Assembly: GCF_026625705.1 (NCBI RefSeq) | Contig: NZ_CP113059.1 | Location: 2,666,001 to 2,730,000 of the forward strand | DNA length: 64,000 nt | Direction: 5' to 3' | Source of the DNA: Pedobacter sp. SL55 | Lineage (GTDB): Bacteria; Bacteroidota; Bacteroidia; Sphingobacteriales; Sphingobacteriaceae | Program-made: the position numbers and the translations under genes | The notes under the pieces: generated by a model | The model's input: the letters and a program-made list of their open reading frames with translations, nothing else | Told to the model about the DNA's origin: nothing | Databases searched by the model: none | In this document: positions 54,740 to 64,000 of the stretch, in pieces | How positions within the stretch are numbered: the first letter of the stretch is position 1 | Layout: every line of letters begins with the position of its first letter

Positions 54740-56956
54740 TTATTTCACACCATGCATTAATTTCTTAACAATAGGGCCTAAAACAAATGCAAAAAGCGAA
54801 GCGCCAAGAGATACTGCGGTTAGTATCCAGAAAAAATAGCTGTAGCCTTTTTCATCTGCTACACTTTCTGAAACTTCTCCGAAGATACCTGCTAATTTAT
54901 TACCAATTGCTACCGCTAAGTACCACACACCAAACATGATCGCGATCATTCGTCCTGGTACCAGTTTACTAACGTAAGATAGCGCAACTGGCGAAACGCA
55001 GAGTTCGCCCATGGTATGGAATAAGTAAACAAATACCAACCACATCATACTTACTGAGGCAGATTTAGCACCAGCAGGTATAGAAGCTGCACCGATAGCA
55101 ACAAAAGCCATACCTATACCTAAAAACAGCATTCCGATAGCATATTTGTTGTTTGCAGAAGGATTATATTTACTGCTCCACCATTTAGAGAATAAAGGCG
55201 CTAAGGTAATGATGAATAATGAATTTAGAATGTTAAACCAACTAGCGTTGATTTCTGTTGCCGCTACTTTAGAAACTATGGTAGCTTTAGTAGCAGAAGT
55301 TTGGTTGTTGTCGTATTTGATATTGTGGGTAACTAAGATATCTTTTGCATCGCCAACTTTTAAGCCTTCTTTTTCGCCTTTGGCTAATCTAATTTCTCTC
55401 TTAATGGTTGCGCCAGCTGTAGTGGTAAACTCAACCTCTGCATAGCTAACCAAAGTTCCAAAAGCCCCAGGTTTTTCTTTATCTGTAATGTTGATGATCT
55501 TGCCATTAAAAACATCGCCAATATAGTTCTTGTTTTTATCAATTAAGGCGTTGTTTTCTACAGTTGCATCTGCGCTACCTGCATAAAAAGAAGTGCTTTC
55601 TACATCAATAATAGCAACTTGATCTTTGTCGTTGTAAGCTTCAGATGATACTACTTTTCCAGTGTTAACAACACCATTAGCATTTTGATATTGTACATTG
55701 TAGGAAGTAGATTTATATTCGTTTACCACCATCCAAATTGCAATTCCCCAAATAATTAGGAAACTCAAGCCTAAAATAATGTTTGATAATTTGTACTTGC
55801 TGAATGTTTGTCCGAAGAGTTTGAAAAGCACCCAGGTAATGATTGCCAAAGGACCAAGCGTGATCAAAGAGTTTACGAATTTGAAGATTGTTCCAGAAGT
55901 TCCTTCTAAAATTCTCTGTGTATAATCTTTTGCAAATAAGGTTAAAGATCCAGGAGCCTGTTCAAAGATAGACCAAAAGATCATGGTAATAATTGCAAAG
56001 AAAACAATGGCAATCATTCTATCTTTAAGGATTTTGTCATATCTAGAAATTCTTGAAACCAATAGGATTAAGAATAAAACAAGTGCTGTTAAAATGATAA
56101 GGTTACTGCCGTCAATTCCAAATAAATTGAAACTGAAAAGGTTTGTTGTTCCTTCAGATATTTTATTCACAGGATCGTTTAAAATCCACGCTAAACCTAA
56201 AACGATACAAGCTACAATTAATGTCATGTGAAAGCCTGTAAACGGATTTAGTTTACCGCCTTCTTGCACTATATTGACCGCCGCTGCTTTTTCTTCGGCA
56301 GTTGGTTTTACCGGTTTAAGTCCAATATTTCCAAAGATGTCTTGAGCAAACCAAAACTGTAATAAGCCAAATAGCATGAAAATACCAGCTACGCCAAAGC
56401 CCCAGCTCCATCCAATTTTTTCGCCTAAATAACCACAAAGCATAATGCCAAAAAATGCACCTGCATTTACACCCATATAGAAAATGGTGTAAGCGCCATC
56501 TTTCTTCTCCGGAAAGTCTTTGTACATTTCTGATACAATGGAAGTCATGTTAGGCTTAAAGAAACCACTGCCAAATACCAAGAAAAGTAAACCTGCGTAA
56601 ATGAAAAACGAGGTTTCTAATGCCATAAAAGCATGGCCCAGTGTCATTAGTAGGGCGCCAACCACTACCGCCCAGCGGATACCAATTACCTTATCGGCAA
56701 AATAACCACCTAACATGGTAGATAGGTATACTAATGCGGTATAGGTCCCGAAAATAGCTAGGGCATGTTCTTTAGGCCAGCCCCATCCGCTGTCTAGTAC
56801 AGAAGCAGTGAAAAATAATACCAATAGTGCCCTCATACCGTAGTACGAAAAACGCTCCCACATTTCGGTAAAGAAAAGCACAAATAAGCCCGATGGGTGT
56901 CCTAATACTTTACTCTTGAAAAAATCGTTTTGATTTTCTGCAGTAGTTGTTTGCAT
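54740..56956 (-). CDS. POT family proton-dependent peptide transporter with extra soluble insertion
   Basis: 738 residues, ~200 more than usual POT/PTR2 carriers. N-terminal MWERFSYYGMRALLVLFF and GGYFADKVIGIRWAV, FYMGVNAGAFFG and FWSIFEQAPGSLTLFA are POT signatures (the E-x-x-E-R-like start and the PTR2 family motif). Between two helices, at about residues 415-565, is a ~150-residue hydrophilic segment (GVVNTGKVVSSEAYNDKD to KATIVSKVAATEIN) predicted outside the membrane; it looks beta-rich. The C-terminal helices with FHTMGELCVSPVALSYVSK are intact. It imports di- and tripeptides with protons. Confidence 0.92.
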   Translation of the reverse strand: MQTTTAENQNDFFKSKVLGHPSGLFVLFFTEMWERFSYYGMRALLVLFFTASVLDSGWGWPKEHALAIFGTYTALVYLSTMLGGYFADKVIGIRWAVVVGALLMTLGHAFMALETSFFIYAGLLFLVFGSGFFKPNMTSIVSEMYKDFPEKKDGAYTIFYMGVNAGAFFGIMLCGYLGEKIGWSWGFGVAGIFMLFGLLQFWFAQDIFGNIGLKPVKPTAEEKAAAVNIVQEGGKLNPFTGFHMTLIVACIVLGLAWILNDPVNKISEGTTNLFSFNLFGIDGSNLIILTALVLFLILLVSRISRYDKILKDRMIAIVFFAIITMIFWSIFEQAPGSLTLFAKDYTQRILEGTSGTIFKFVNSLITLGPLAIITWVLFKLFGQTFSKYKLSNIILGLSFLIIWGIAIWMVVNEYKSTSYNVQYQNANGVVNTGKVVSSEAYNDKDQVAIIDVESTSFYAGSADATVENNALIDKNKNYIGDVFNGKIINITDKEKPGAFGTLVSYAEVEFTTTAGATIKREIRLAKGEKEGLKVGDAKDILVTHNIKYDNNQTSATKATIVSKVAATEINASWFNILNSLFIITLAPLFSKWWSSKYNPSANNKYAIGMLFLGIGMAFVAIGAASIPAGAKSASVSMMWLVFVYLFHTMGELCVSPVALSYVSKLVPGRMIAIMFGVWYLAVAIGNKLAGIFGEVSESVADEKGYSYFFWILTAVSLGASLFAFVLGPIVKKLMHGVK

Positions 56957-57037
56957 AAATTATTAAATAAGTTAGTCTTAGTTTTTTATAAAAATTGGTT
57001 GCAATATAGGCTAATACATTTATATTTCATTAATAAA

Positions 57038-57969
57038 TTAATGTTTGCCTTTTTGCAATAAGGTAGTTGCTTTGCGTGGCGGGCTGTACAATTCGTCTAA
57101 ACTAGAAGCGTCGTTTCTCAATTCTACGTTCTCTTTAAAGTAAAGCCTAGGGTAGCTAATCGAATAACCATCAAAGCTAGAATCAGATACGTAATACTCC
57201 ATATTGCCTTCCATATTGTTCTCGTAAGGTGCCAAATGGTCAAAAACAATCATGTTTACCTGTTTGTCGAAAGTAAGTGTCATCGAGTTCATTTTATTAT
57301 ACTCGAAAACCATTCTGTTTCTATTGGTTGCTTTCTTTTTAATCTCGAAAATGCTCTTCCCAAAAATGGCCTGATCTTTTTCGAATGATAATACCTCAAT
57401 TACTTTTTTTGTGGTCTTGTTGTTGTTGCCTTTCCATCCAAGTAAAACGTAATAAGGATTTTTGCCCGGATAAGTGACAGGGATGATTTCGTAATAACGG
57501 GCTCCAAACCAGTTTTTTTGGTTGGTAATGGCATTATCGTCGGTAAAGTTTTGGGTGTTGTCATTCAACGGAATTAGCTTTAGTGAACCGTTTTTAGTTG
57601 CCATTTGAATGGTTCCGTAAAACTTATAGCTGCCATCGGCAAAAGGTAGCGACCATGTAATGACCCTAAAAGCTTGGTTGGGAGATTTTAAAAAAGAGAC
57701 ATTGTTTGCCAGCGAATCGAAATTAAATTGAAAAGAATGTGGTGTTTTAAGCGCACTGATTAATTTTTTAACAAACATGGTGTTGTAAGCAATGCGTTCT
57801 ACATCGTCTTTTACACTAACTGTAGAGTCGCTATAGGCTGATAAGCTGTCTTGAGCCATACGAAGCTGGGTTAAATTCGCATCGCTAAGTAATGTTTGGG
57901 CTTTTGATTGCCCAAACATCATCCATGATAATGAGATTAAAAAAAGTGCTTTTAAAAATCCTTCCGCAT
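57038..57969 (-). CDS. Secreted hypothetical protein, N-terminus restored by one-base correction
   Basis: The frame starting at 57922 has no proper signal. An ATG at 57969, 9 bp after the thiolase stop, reads MRKDF and then stops; adding one base to the A-run at 57954-57958 joins it to LKALFLISLSWMMFGQSKAQ, an ideal signal peptide. The protein is then ~310 residues and mostly beta-rich, with no recognised family (YYEIIPVTYPGKNPYYVLLG, YNKMNSMTLTF). Operon with the thiolase upstream. Function unknown. Confidence 0.65.
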
Positions 57970-57978
57970 TTAATTTTT

Positions 57979-59157
57979 TTAACGAAGATTTTCTACAACT
58001 ATTGCACTGGCACCGCCGCCGCCGTTACAAATTCCGGCTACGCCAATTTTACCTTTGTTTTGTTGTAATACCGATAAAAGCGTAACCACAATTCTGGCTC
58101 CAGAAGCGCCCAGCGGATGGCCAATGGCAACAGCGCCACCATTTACATTTACTTTATCGGCATTTAAGCCTAATTCTTGGTTGTTTGCTAAAGATACCAC
58201 CGAAAAAGCTTCGTTTATTTCAAAATAATCTACTTCTTCTTTACTTAAGTTGGCTCTTTGCAAAGCCAAAGGTATAGCTTTAGAAGGTGCTGTAGTAAAC
58301 CATTCTGGGGCTTGTTGGGCATCGGCATAAGCCAAAACTTTAGCTAAAGGCGTTAAGCCTAATTCTTTTGCTTTATCTGCACTCATCAAAACCAAGGCTG
58401 CCGCACCATCATTTAAGGTAGAAGCATTGGCAGCGGTAACTGTTCCGTCTTTTTTAAATACAGGCTTTAATCCTGGTATTTTATCAAATTTAACGGAGGC
58501 TGGTTCCTCATCTTCGGCAAACAAAGTGATTTCGCCTTTTCTATCTTTAATTTCAACGGCTACAATTTCTTCTTTAAACTTTCCGTTGGCTTGTGCATTT
58601 TGCGCTCTTTTGTAAGATTCAATGGCAAAGTTATCTTGGTCTTCGCGGCTGATGTTGCAAGTTTCTGCACATAATTCTGCCGCCGAACCCATGTGGTAAT
58701 CGTTATAAACATCCCACAAGCCATCTTTAACTAAGCCGTCGGTAATTTGTCCGTGGCCTAAGCGGTAACCATTTCTGGCTTTATCTAAGTAATAAGGTAC
58801 ATTACTCATGCTTTCCATTCCGCCAGCTACAACTACATCGTTTTCTCCCAAAGCAATACTTTGTGCCGCCAACATAATGGCCTTAGTGCCCGAAGCACAT
58901 ACCTTGTTGATGGTAGTTGTGGGTAAATCTGATAAACCCGCAAATTTAGCCGCTTGTGTGGCCGGAGCCTGTCCTAAATTGGCAGACAATACATTGCCCA
59001 TGTACACTTCTTGTACTTGGCTAGGGTTTATACCTGCTTTCTCAATTGCGCCCTTAATGGCAAAGCCTCCTAATTGAGTGGCTGTAAATCCTGATAGTGA
59101 GCCTCCAAAACTACCAATTGGAGTTCTAACCGCTGATACGATAACTACTTCTTTCAT
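57979..59157 (-). CDS. Acetyl-CoA C-acetyltransferase (thiolase)
   Basis: 392 residues. Thiolase triad: Cys87 in NKVCASGTKA, His in GHPLGASGAR and Cys in CNGGGGAS near the end; NEAFSVV also present. It condenses two acetyl-CoA or cleaves acetoacetyl-CoA. Functionally it complements the HMG-CoA lyase found at 32.6 kb (acetoacetate use), though they are not in one operon. Confidence 0.95.
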   Translation of the reverse strand: MKEVVIVSAVRTPIGSFGGSLSGFTATQLGGFAIKGAIEKAGINPSQVQEVYMGNVLSANLGQAPATQAAKFAGLSDLPTTTINKVCASGTKAIMLAAQSIALGENDVVVAGGMESMSNVPYYLDKARNGYRLGHGQITDGLVKDGLWDVYNDYHMGSAAELCAETCNISREDQDNFAIESYKRAQNAQANGKFKEEIVAVEIKDRKGEITLFAEDEEPASVKFDKIPGLKPVFKKDGTVTAANASTLNDGAAALVLMSADKAKELGLTPLAKVLAYADAQQAPEWFTTAPSKAIPLALQRANLSKEEVDYFEINEAFSVVSLANNQELGLNADKVNVNGGAVAIGHPLGASGARIVVTLLSVLQQNKGKIGVAGICNGGGGASAIVVENLR

Positions 59158-59293
59158 TTGTAATGTGTAAAATATATTTGGTTGGCGGCAATTTAGGCAT
59201 TTTGCTACAGATGCGCAGATTATATCTCTTTAAATTGACAAATAAAATTCATTTAGAGCTAGCGATGACATTTAACAATCTGTACAGCTGTGG

Positions 59294-59476
59294 CTATTGA
59301 GAGGCAGTACCATTATCTTTCTTCATTTTTTTATTGCGAGCCTTCACGGCTTCATTAAGGATGTATTCTATCTGGCCATTGGTGCTTCTAAATTCGTTGC
59401 TAGCCCAGTGCTCTATTTCTTTAAGTAGCGCTGGGCTTATTCTTAGTGCAAATGCTTTTTTTTCTTTATCTGGCAT
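59294..59476 (-). CDS. Ribbon-helix-helix (Arc-like) protein
   Basis: 60 residues. FALRISPALLKEIEHWA forms the beta strand and first helix, RSTNGQIEYILNEAVKAR the second helix; this is the Arc/MetJ fold seen in small Bacteroidota DNA-binding proteins. It lies 41 bp after the SPFH gene and is likely in the same operon. Confidence 0.8.
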   Translation of the reverse strand: MPDKEKKAFALRISPALLKEIEHWASNEFRSTNGQIEYILNEAVKARNKKMKKDNGTASQ

Positions 59477-59517
59477 TTAAGGATTCCTTCCTTGTTTTGC
59501 TTTAGTTGCAAAGCGTG

Positions 59518-60375
59518 TTAATTGTACAAGGTTCCGGCGTTTACCACAGGTTGGGCATTTCTGTCGCCACATAGTACCACCAATAAATTGCTTACCATAG
59601 CGGCTTTGCGCTCTTCGTCTAAGGTAACTATATCTTTTTCAGATAATCTGTCTAAAGCCATTTCTACCATGCCCACCGCACCCTCAACAATAAGTTTTCT
59701 GGCGGCAATTACCGCTGTAGCTTGCTGGCGTTGCAACATGGCGCTGGCAATTTCTTGTGCATAGGCCAAATGCGATATCCTAGCCTCAATAACTTCTATG
59801 CCAGCTCTAGAAAGGCGGTCGTTCAATTCTTGTTCCAATAATGAATTTACTTTGTCAGCACCATCTTTTAATGTGATTTGTGCGTTTTCGTCCTCAAAAT
59901 CATCGTAGGCAAAGCTGTTGGCCAAATGCCTTACGGCGGCTTCGCTTTGTATATTTACATATTGCAGGTAATCTTCTACAGTAAAACTTGCCTTTGCCGT
60001 TTCTTTTACCTGCCATACAATTACAGCAGCAATTTCAATCGGGTTTCCCATTTTATCGTTAACCTTTAATTGTTGTCCGTTTAGGTTTCTAGCTCGTAGC
60101 GATAGTTTTTTCTTTGATGCAAGCGGGTTTACCCAAAAAAAACCGTCTGCTTTTACTGTGCCCACATATTTTCCAAATAGAATTAATACTTTCGATTCGT
60201 TGGGGTTTACGATGATTAAACCGGGTAGTACCAAAAAAAGGTCGACAATTAAAATGGCCGAAGCCCATCCGAATTGTTTAATGGCAAATAAATAAATGCT
60301 CCCAATTAACATGATTAGGAAAACAACAAGGGTAAGATAACCAGAAGGCGGGTTAATAATTTTTTCTGTTTGCAT
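59518..60375 (-). CDS. SPFH/band 7 domain protein
   Basis: 285 residues. Two transmembrane helices at the N-terminus (about 14-52) precede the band 7 domain ([34 protein letters not shown]) and a helical C-terminal part with [16 protein letters not shown]. Such proteins assemble membrane scaffolds; a protease or chaperone partner is usual but none is adjacent here, only a small RHH protein. Confidence 0.88.
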   Translation of the reverse strand: MQTEKIINPPSGYLTLVVFLIMLIGSIYLFAIKQFGWASAILIVDLFLVLPGLIIVNPNESKVLILFGKYVGTVKADGFFWVNPLASKKKLSLRARNLNGQQLKVNDKMGNPIEIAAVIVWQVKETAKASFTVEDYLQYVNIQSEAAVRHLANSFAYDDFEDENAQITLKDGADKVNSLLEQELNDRLSRAGIEVIEARISHLAYAQEIASAMLQRQQATAVIAARKLIVEGAVGMVEMALDRLSEKDIVTLDEERKAAMVSNLLVVLCGDRNAQPVVNAGTLYN

Positions 60376-60581
60376 AATGATATTATTTTGATATCAATTA
60401 TAAATAGAAAAATCGAGAGTTTGAAATTGTTTTGCCAAGTAATTTTAAACAGTTGGCTAGTTTATAGCCTAATGAAGAAATAAATCTTAATTTTGATTAA
60501 AAAAGGATTACATTTTGGCCAAGATTAAAAAAAATTCTCATAAACTACTTTACCGTAAAGTACTCTTCTAACTTCAAATAC

Positions 60582-62591
60582 GTGATGATGGTAGTGTGCG
60601 TATTGGTAATTACACTCTACCTGCCTAAACAGCCCCGTTTTAGGTACGAGTTCGAAAAAGGTAAAACCTGGTTAAATAAAGATTTGGTTTCGCCTTTTAG
60701 TTTCGCTATTTTAAAAACACCTCAGCAAATAGAAGCTGATAAAAAAGCTGTAGTAGAGAACATATTGCCAATTTACCAATATCAGGATGAGGTTTTTAAA
60801 GATCAGAGTGAAGCCTATTTGAATGAATTTGATGTGAAATGGAAGTCAAATACTTTAAACGAAGCTGATAAGGAGATCAATAGAGAACGTTCGCACCAGC
60901 TTTTAAAAACAGTTTACAATAGAGGTATTATAGATGTAAACCCAAAGCATCAAAAAGGTAATAAGTATTATAATTTTTCTTTATTAAAGAACAACGTTTC
61001 TACCAAAAGCAATTCGCAAGATGTATTTACTGTAGAAACAGCCTTGGCTTTTTTAAGGGATAACCTCAAAACTAACGATGAGGCCATTAGAAAAACCATT
61101 ATAGATTTATCTGAAAGTCATGTAAAACCTAATTTGATTTTTGATGAAGCCTTAACAGCAAAGATACAAGCTAACGAGTTAAAAAGCATCTCTACTACTA
61201 AAGGGATGGTGCAAAAGGGCGAGCTGATTGTAGCTAATGAAACGGTAATAGACGAAGAAGTTTACCAAAAGCTGGTTTCATTTCGTGAGACTTACGATAT
61301 GCAAACCAAGAGTGTAGGCGACGATAAACTGGTGTTTTTAGGACAGGTTTTGTTGGTAGGCTTTATTGTTACCTTGTTAATGGTATTTCTTTACTTGTTT
61401 AGGAAAGATATTTATGCAGATAATAGGCAGTTGTCTCTACTGCTGTTAGTTATTACATCAATGTTGTTGGTGCTTACTTGGGCCATTAAGTTTAATCTTT
61501 CTAATCTTTATCTCATTCCGTTTTGTATAGTTCCAATTATCATTAGGATATTGTTTGATACTCGGCTGGCTTTAAACCTGCATTTGTTGGTAATTTTAAT
61601 TGCTGGCTTTTTTGTGCCAAATAGTTTCGAGTTTGTTTTTTATCAAACTACAGCAGGCATGGTTGCCATTTACAGTATCAAAAATTTAGTGAAGCGTGAG
61701 CAGTTGTTAATTTCAGCATCGTTTATCTTAAGCGCTTACTTTATCTCTTTTGTAGGTATAGCGTTGTTAAGAGAAGGTTCTTTTGGTCACATAGAGTGGA
61801 TAAACTTTTTGCCGTTTGTATTTAGTGTTTTACTTTCACTATTGGCCTATCCGTTAATTTACGCTTTCGAAAGGGTTTTTGGTATTACTTCGGATGTTGC
61901 GCTGATAGAATTGACCAATACCAATAATAAATTGCTGCGGGAGCTTGCTTTTAAAGCGCCTGGTACATTCCAGCACTCGTTGCAAGTGGCGAACTTGGCC
62001 GAAGCAGCTATTTTTAAAATAGGAGGAAATGCCTTATTGGTAAGAGCAGGAGCATTATATCATGATGTAGGTAAGATGGAAAATCCTCAATACTTCATCG
62101 AAAACCAAACAGGTACCAGTCCGCATGATAAGTTGCCTTACGAGCAAAGTGCACAAATTATCATTAGGCATGTGCACAAAGGAATAGAAATTACAAGGAA
62201 GTATAAGTTGCCAGAGTCTGTAATTGATTTTATACGTACGCATCACGGCAATACCCGTGTCGATTATTTTTATCAATCGTTCTTAAAAAATTCTCCAGAG
62301 AAATTTATTGATGAGAATATTTTTCGTTACCCGGGGCCTATTCCTTTTTCTAAGGAAACGGGTGTTTTAATGTTGGCAGATTCAGTAGAAGCTGCGTCAA
62401 GAAGTCTGAAAAATCCGGATGCAGATAGCATCAATAATCTCGTAGAACGGATCATTGACTATAAACTGGAACAAAATCAATTAGATAATTGCGATTTAAC
62501 TTTAAAAGATTTAGAAACTATCAAATTGATATTCAAGACAATGCTGATGAGTATCTATCATGTTCGGGTAGATTATCCAAAAACCGTGTAA
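60582..62591 (+). CDS. 7TM-HD family phosphohydrolase (PgpH-like)
   Basis: 669 residues from 60582. The order is an extracellular 7TMR-HD N-terminal domain (KTPQQIEADKKAVVENILPI), a hydrophobic 7-helix block (~255-440) and an HD hydrolase domain (HSLQVANLAEAA, LYHDVGKMENPQYF, HHGNTRVDYF). This is the c-di-AMP phosphodiesterase PgpH architecture. Translation from a TTG at 60515 (MAKIKKNSHKLLYRKVLF) would reach the same gene after one indel near 60570, and that ~20-residue cytoplasmic start resembles homologues. I therefore suspect the true start is near 60515 but keep 60582. Confidence 0.88.
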   Translation: MMMVVCVLVITLYLPKQPRFRYEFEKGKTWLNKDLVSPFSFAILKTPQQIEADKKAVVENILPIYQYQDEVFKDQSEAYLNEFDVKWKSNTLNEADKEINRERSHQLLKTVYNRGIIDVNPKHQKGNKYYNFSLLKNNVSTKSNSQDVFTVETALAFLRDNLKTNDEAIRKTIIDLSESHVKPNLIFDEALTAKIQANELKSISTTKGMVQKGELIVANETVIDEEVYQKLVSFRETYDMQTKSVGDDKLVFLGQVLLVGFIVTLLMVFLYLFRKDIYADNRQLSLLLLVITSMLLVLTWAIKFNLSNLYLIPFCIVPIIIRILFDTRLALNLHLLVILIAGFFVPNSFEFVFYQTTAGMVAIYSIKNLVKREQLLISASFILSAYFISFVGIALLREGSFGHIEWINFLPFVFSVLLSLLAYPLIYAFERVFGITSDVALIELTNTNNKLLRELAFKAPGTFQHSLQVANLAEAAIFKIGGNALLVRAGALYHDVGKMENPQYFIENQTGTSPHDKLPYEQSAQIIIRHVHKGIEITRKYKLPESVIDFIRTHHGNTRVDYFYQSFLKNSPEKFIDENIFRYPGPIPFSKETGVLMLADSVEAASRSLKNPDADSINNLVERIIDYKLEQNQLDNCDLTLKDLETIKLIFKTMLMSIYHVRVDYPKTV

Positions 62592-62597
62592 TTTTTT

Positions 62598-62627
62598 TTT
62601 GCAAGTATCAACGAATTGCTATATTTG
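62598..62627 (+). promoter_or_regulatory. Promoter of the tRNA-Ser/tRNA-Pro unit
   Basis: TTTG (62598-62601), 18-bp spacer and TATATTTG (62620-62627) match the Bacteroidota promoter almost perfectly. It lies ~30 bp before tRNA-Ser. Confidence 0.7.
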
Positions 62628-62658
62628 CAACCTCGAAACGCAGTAATGCTCATCGAAA

Positions 62659-62746
<88 letters not shown>

Positions 62747-62769
62747 AGTAACAAAGGTGATACCACCAT

Positions 62770-62843
62770 CGGGGTGTAGCGTAGCCCGGTATCGCGCCAC
62801 ATTTGGGATGTGGAGGTCGTAGGTTCGAATCCTGCCACCCCGA
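62770..62843 (+). tRNA. tRNA-Pro (anticodon TGG)
   Basis: 74 nt. Acceptor arms CGGGGTG and CACCCCG; anticodon loop TTTGGGA with TGG closed by CCACA/TGTGG; T-loop GGTTCGAATCC. A discriminator. It follows tRNA-Ser by 24 nt and shares its transcript. Confidence 0.95.
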
Positions 62844-62866
62844 CTTATTAGATATCAAATTCTAGC

Positions 62867-62902
62867 AAAAACCCTCTAAATATTAGTATTTAGGGGGTTT
62901 TT
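62867..62902 (+). terminator. Terminator of the tRNA unit
   Basis: 16-bp arms AAAAACCCTCTAAATA (62867-62882) and TATTTAGGGGGTTTTT (62887-62902) with one G-U pair, loop TTAG, then T-rich sequence. Confidence 0.8.
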
Positions 62903-63059
62903 CATTTTTGGTCAGATCAGTTGAGGGCATAAAATAGCATATAATTTATGACCTATTCTACTACCTATTTTAATCTTGTATCATTGTCTGGATCAAGCAA
63001 ATAATCTGGGGGGATTCATTTAGATTTTTATTTTTGTTGTTCACTCTTGATTTATTTTT

Positions 63060-63408
63060 TTGGAACAGCAGGAACTACTCAAACTACTTCTACCGACAGA
63101 ACTTATCGAACATTTTGACCTTATCCGCATCGAACCGATGGAAGATGGTTATCATTTATTTCTTGACCAGCATAATATTCCACCTGCGGAATTTGCCAGC
63201 CACAAGTTGGAATCCAAAGGATTTTTAGATCAGGCAATTATCCGTGATTTTCCCTTGCGTGGCAAAGCCTGTTTCCTTCATCTTCGCCGTCGCAAATGGC
63301 ATGACCATGATACCGGCAGAATCCGTTTACAGTTCATGGAATACGGTGGCAGAGGGCACGCGTTTAACCGCAGAGTTCGCTGCTTTTTTAAAAGAATTTG
63401 ATCGATAA
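63060..63408 (+). pseudogene. ISAon1-like insertion sequence, orf1 (transposase N-terminal region), frameshifted
   Basis: The frame from a TTG at 63060 reads MEQQELLKLLLPTELIEHF..., typical of the N-terminal accessory protein of ISAon1-like elements, through a Zn-ribbon-like LHLRRRKWHDHDTGRI. It then loses its expected ending. Removing one C at 63323-63324 gives WNTVAEGTRLTAEFAAFLKE and a stop at 63406. Overlaps orf2 by ~11 bp, suggesting translational coupling. Confidence 0.65.
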
Positions 63409-64000
63409 CCATCCTATCAGCTGCAAACTATTGGGTCAGCTGTATGGGCTTGATGGCAGGCGGTTGCAGGAACAATATATTCGTTACCTAAGTGATTTCA
63501 TGGACTGGGACCAACGTTCTCATGCAGGCCACTGGGTTCTATTCGAACAAAATATTGGAGAATACCTAAGCCTGGATGAAGTATGCCTGTCCCGGGGAGA
63601 ACTCTATACGGTACTCACCAATAAGGATGCAAAGGGGAAAAAGGGTGCTTTACTGGCTATGGTAAAAGGAACCATCAGCGATCAGGTGATTGCTATACTT
63701 GAACGCATTCCCTATCGTCTTCGTAAAGAAGTAAAGGAGGTTACTTTGGATCTGGCTCCAACGATGGAGCGTATTGCCAGGCGTGCCTTCCCCAAGGCAA
63801 GACTGGTATCTGACCGCTTTCACGTGCAGCAGCTTGCAGCAGATGCTGTTCAACAAATCCGCATTCAATACCGATGGGAAGCTATCGATCAGGAAAACAG
63901 TGAAATGGAGCTGGCAAAACAGCTAAACCATCCCCATGTGCCTGATATATTAGAAAACGGAGATAGTTTAAAGCAATTACTGGCCCGTAGCAGGCACCTG
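63398..64000 (+). CDS. ISAon1-like transposase (orf2), partial
   Basis: From a TTG at 63398 the frame is open for 201 codons to the window end. LIDNHPISCKLLGQLYGLDG, GEYLSLDEVCLSRGELY, VTLDLAPTMERIARRAF and VSDRFHVQQL match the DDE core of ISL3-type transposases (first Asp in SLDEV, second Asp in VSDRFHV); the last catalytic residue lies outside the window. Confidence 0.8.
   Translation, partial: MIDNHPISCKLLGQLYGLDGRRLQEQYIRYLSDFMDWDQRSHAGHWVLFEQNIGEYLSLDEVCLSRGELYTVLTNKDAKGKKGALLAMVKGTISDQVIAILERIPYRLRKEVKEVTLDLAPTMERIARRAFPKARLVSDRFHVQQLAADAVQQIRIQYRWEAIDQENSEMELAKQLNHPHVPDILENGDSLKQLLARSRHL

Larger units (their letters stand above)
63060..64000 (+). mobile_element. ISAon1-like insertion sequence (ISL3-type transposase), left part
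   Basis: Two consecutive frames of a transposase pair occupy the end of the window; the element continues beyond 64000. It begins downstream of the tRNA terminator (the exact left end between ~62905 and 63060 is not visible; no terminal repeat was recognised). Confidence 0.7.

Overview
The window looks like chromosome of a Bacteroidota, probably a Sphingobacteriaceae member close to Pedobacter. This is inferred from gene content: a fused SecDF, a PorP/SprF type IX secretion protein, a CHU_C-type gliding/T9SS adhesin and a class II FBP aldolase. It also fits the AT-rich intergenic DNA full of short palindromic repeats and the promoters of the TTG-N16-19-TAnnTTTG type.

Layout. 1-7.9 kb: housekeeping and stress genes (start of an acyltransferase 3 gene, accD, FBP aldolase, small membrane protein, flavoprotein reductase, CAT-like acetyltransferase, HAD phosphatase facing a Crp/Fnr regulator, secreted nuclease with a small Cys-rich partner). 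8-28.6 kb: a defence island. Its backbone is a type I Zorya operon on the minus strand in the order zorB-zorA-zorC-zorD. zorD is split into a 5' part (22879-23643) and a 3' part (9701-12346) by a 10.5-kb integrative element (12344-22883). The element carries a tyrosine integrase (frameshifted), a retron (RT fused to TOPRIM, with a recognisable msr-msd locus), an excisionase, a gene II/X-like replication initiator, an XRE repressor with a palindromic operator, two exported small proteins, and a divergent nuclease/helicase pair that I cannot assign to a named system. DUF1016 and HsdR_N-like PD-(D/E)XK nucleases flank the Zorya locus.

28.7-48 kb: a TPR histidine kinase and response regulator pair, a small secreted peptide with a hairpin-rich leader, an overlapping ndh-mgsA-HMG-CoA lyase operon, secDF, folA and thyA, an S23-like four-helix protein, DUF1287, an MntA/HepT toxin-antitoxin pair, ispE, osmC, metZ, a CvfB-like protein and mgtE. 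48-62.6 kb: PorP/SprF convergent with a 1180-aa T9SS adhesin, fabF, a POT peptide transporter with an extra soluble insertion, a secreted protein downstream of a thiolase, SPFH and ribbon-helix-helix proteins, and a 7TM-HD phosphodiesterase. The window ends with tRNA-Ser(GCT), tRNA-Pro(TGG), a terminator and the start of an ISAon1-like insertion sequence that runs off the edge.

Sequence quality matters for interpretation. At least eight genes, including the important secDF and ndh, are broken by single-base indels that sit mostly in short homopolymers, and one-base corrections restore canonical proteins. This is the pattern of an unpolished long-read assembly, so frameshifts in zorB, zorC and the integrase should not be read as biological decay without checking. 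The zorD interruption is different: it is a clean 10.5-kb insertion bounded by an 8-bp repeat.
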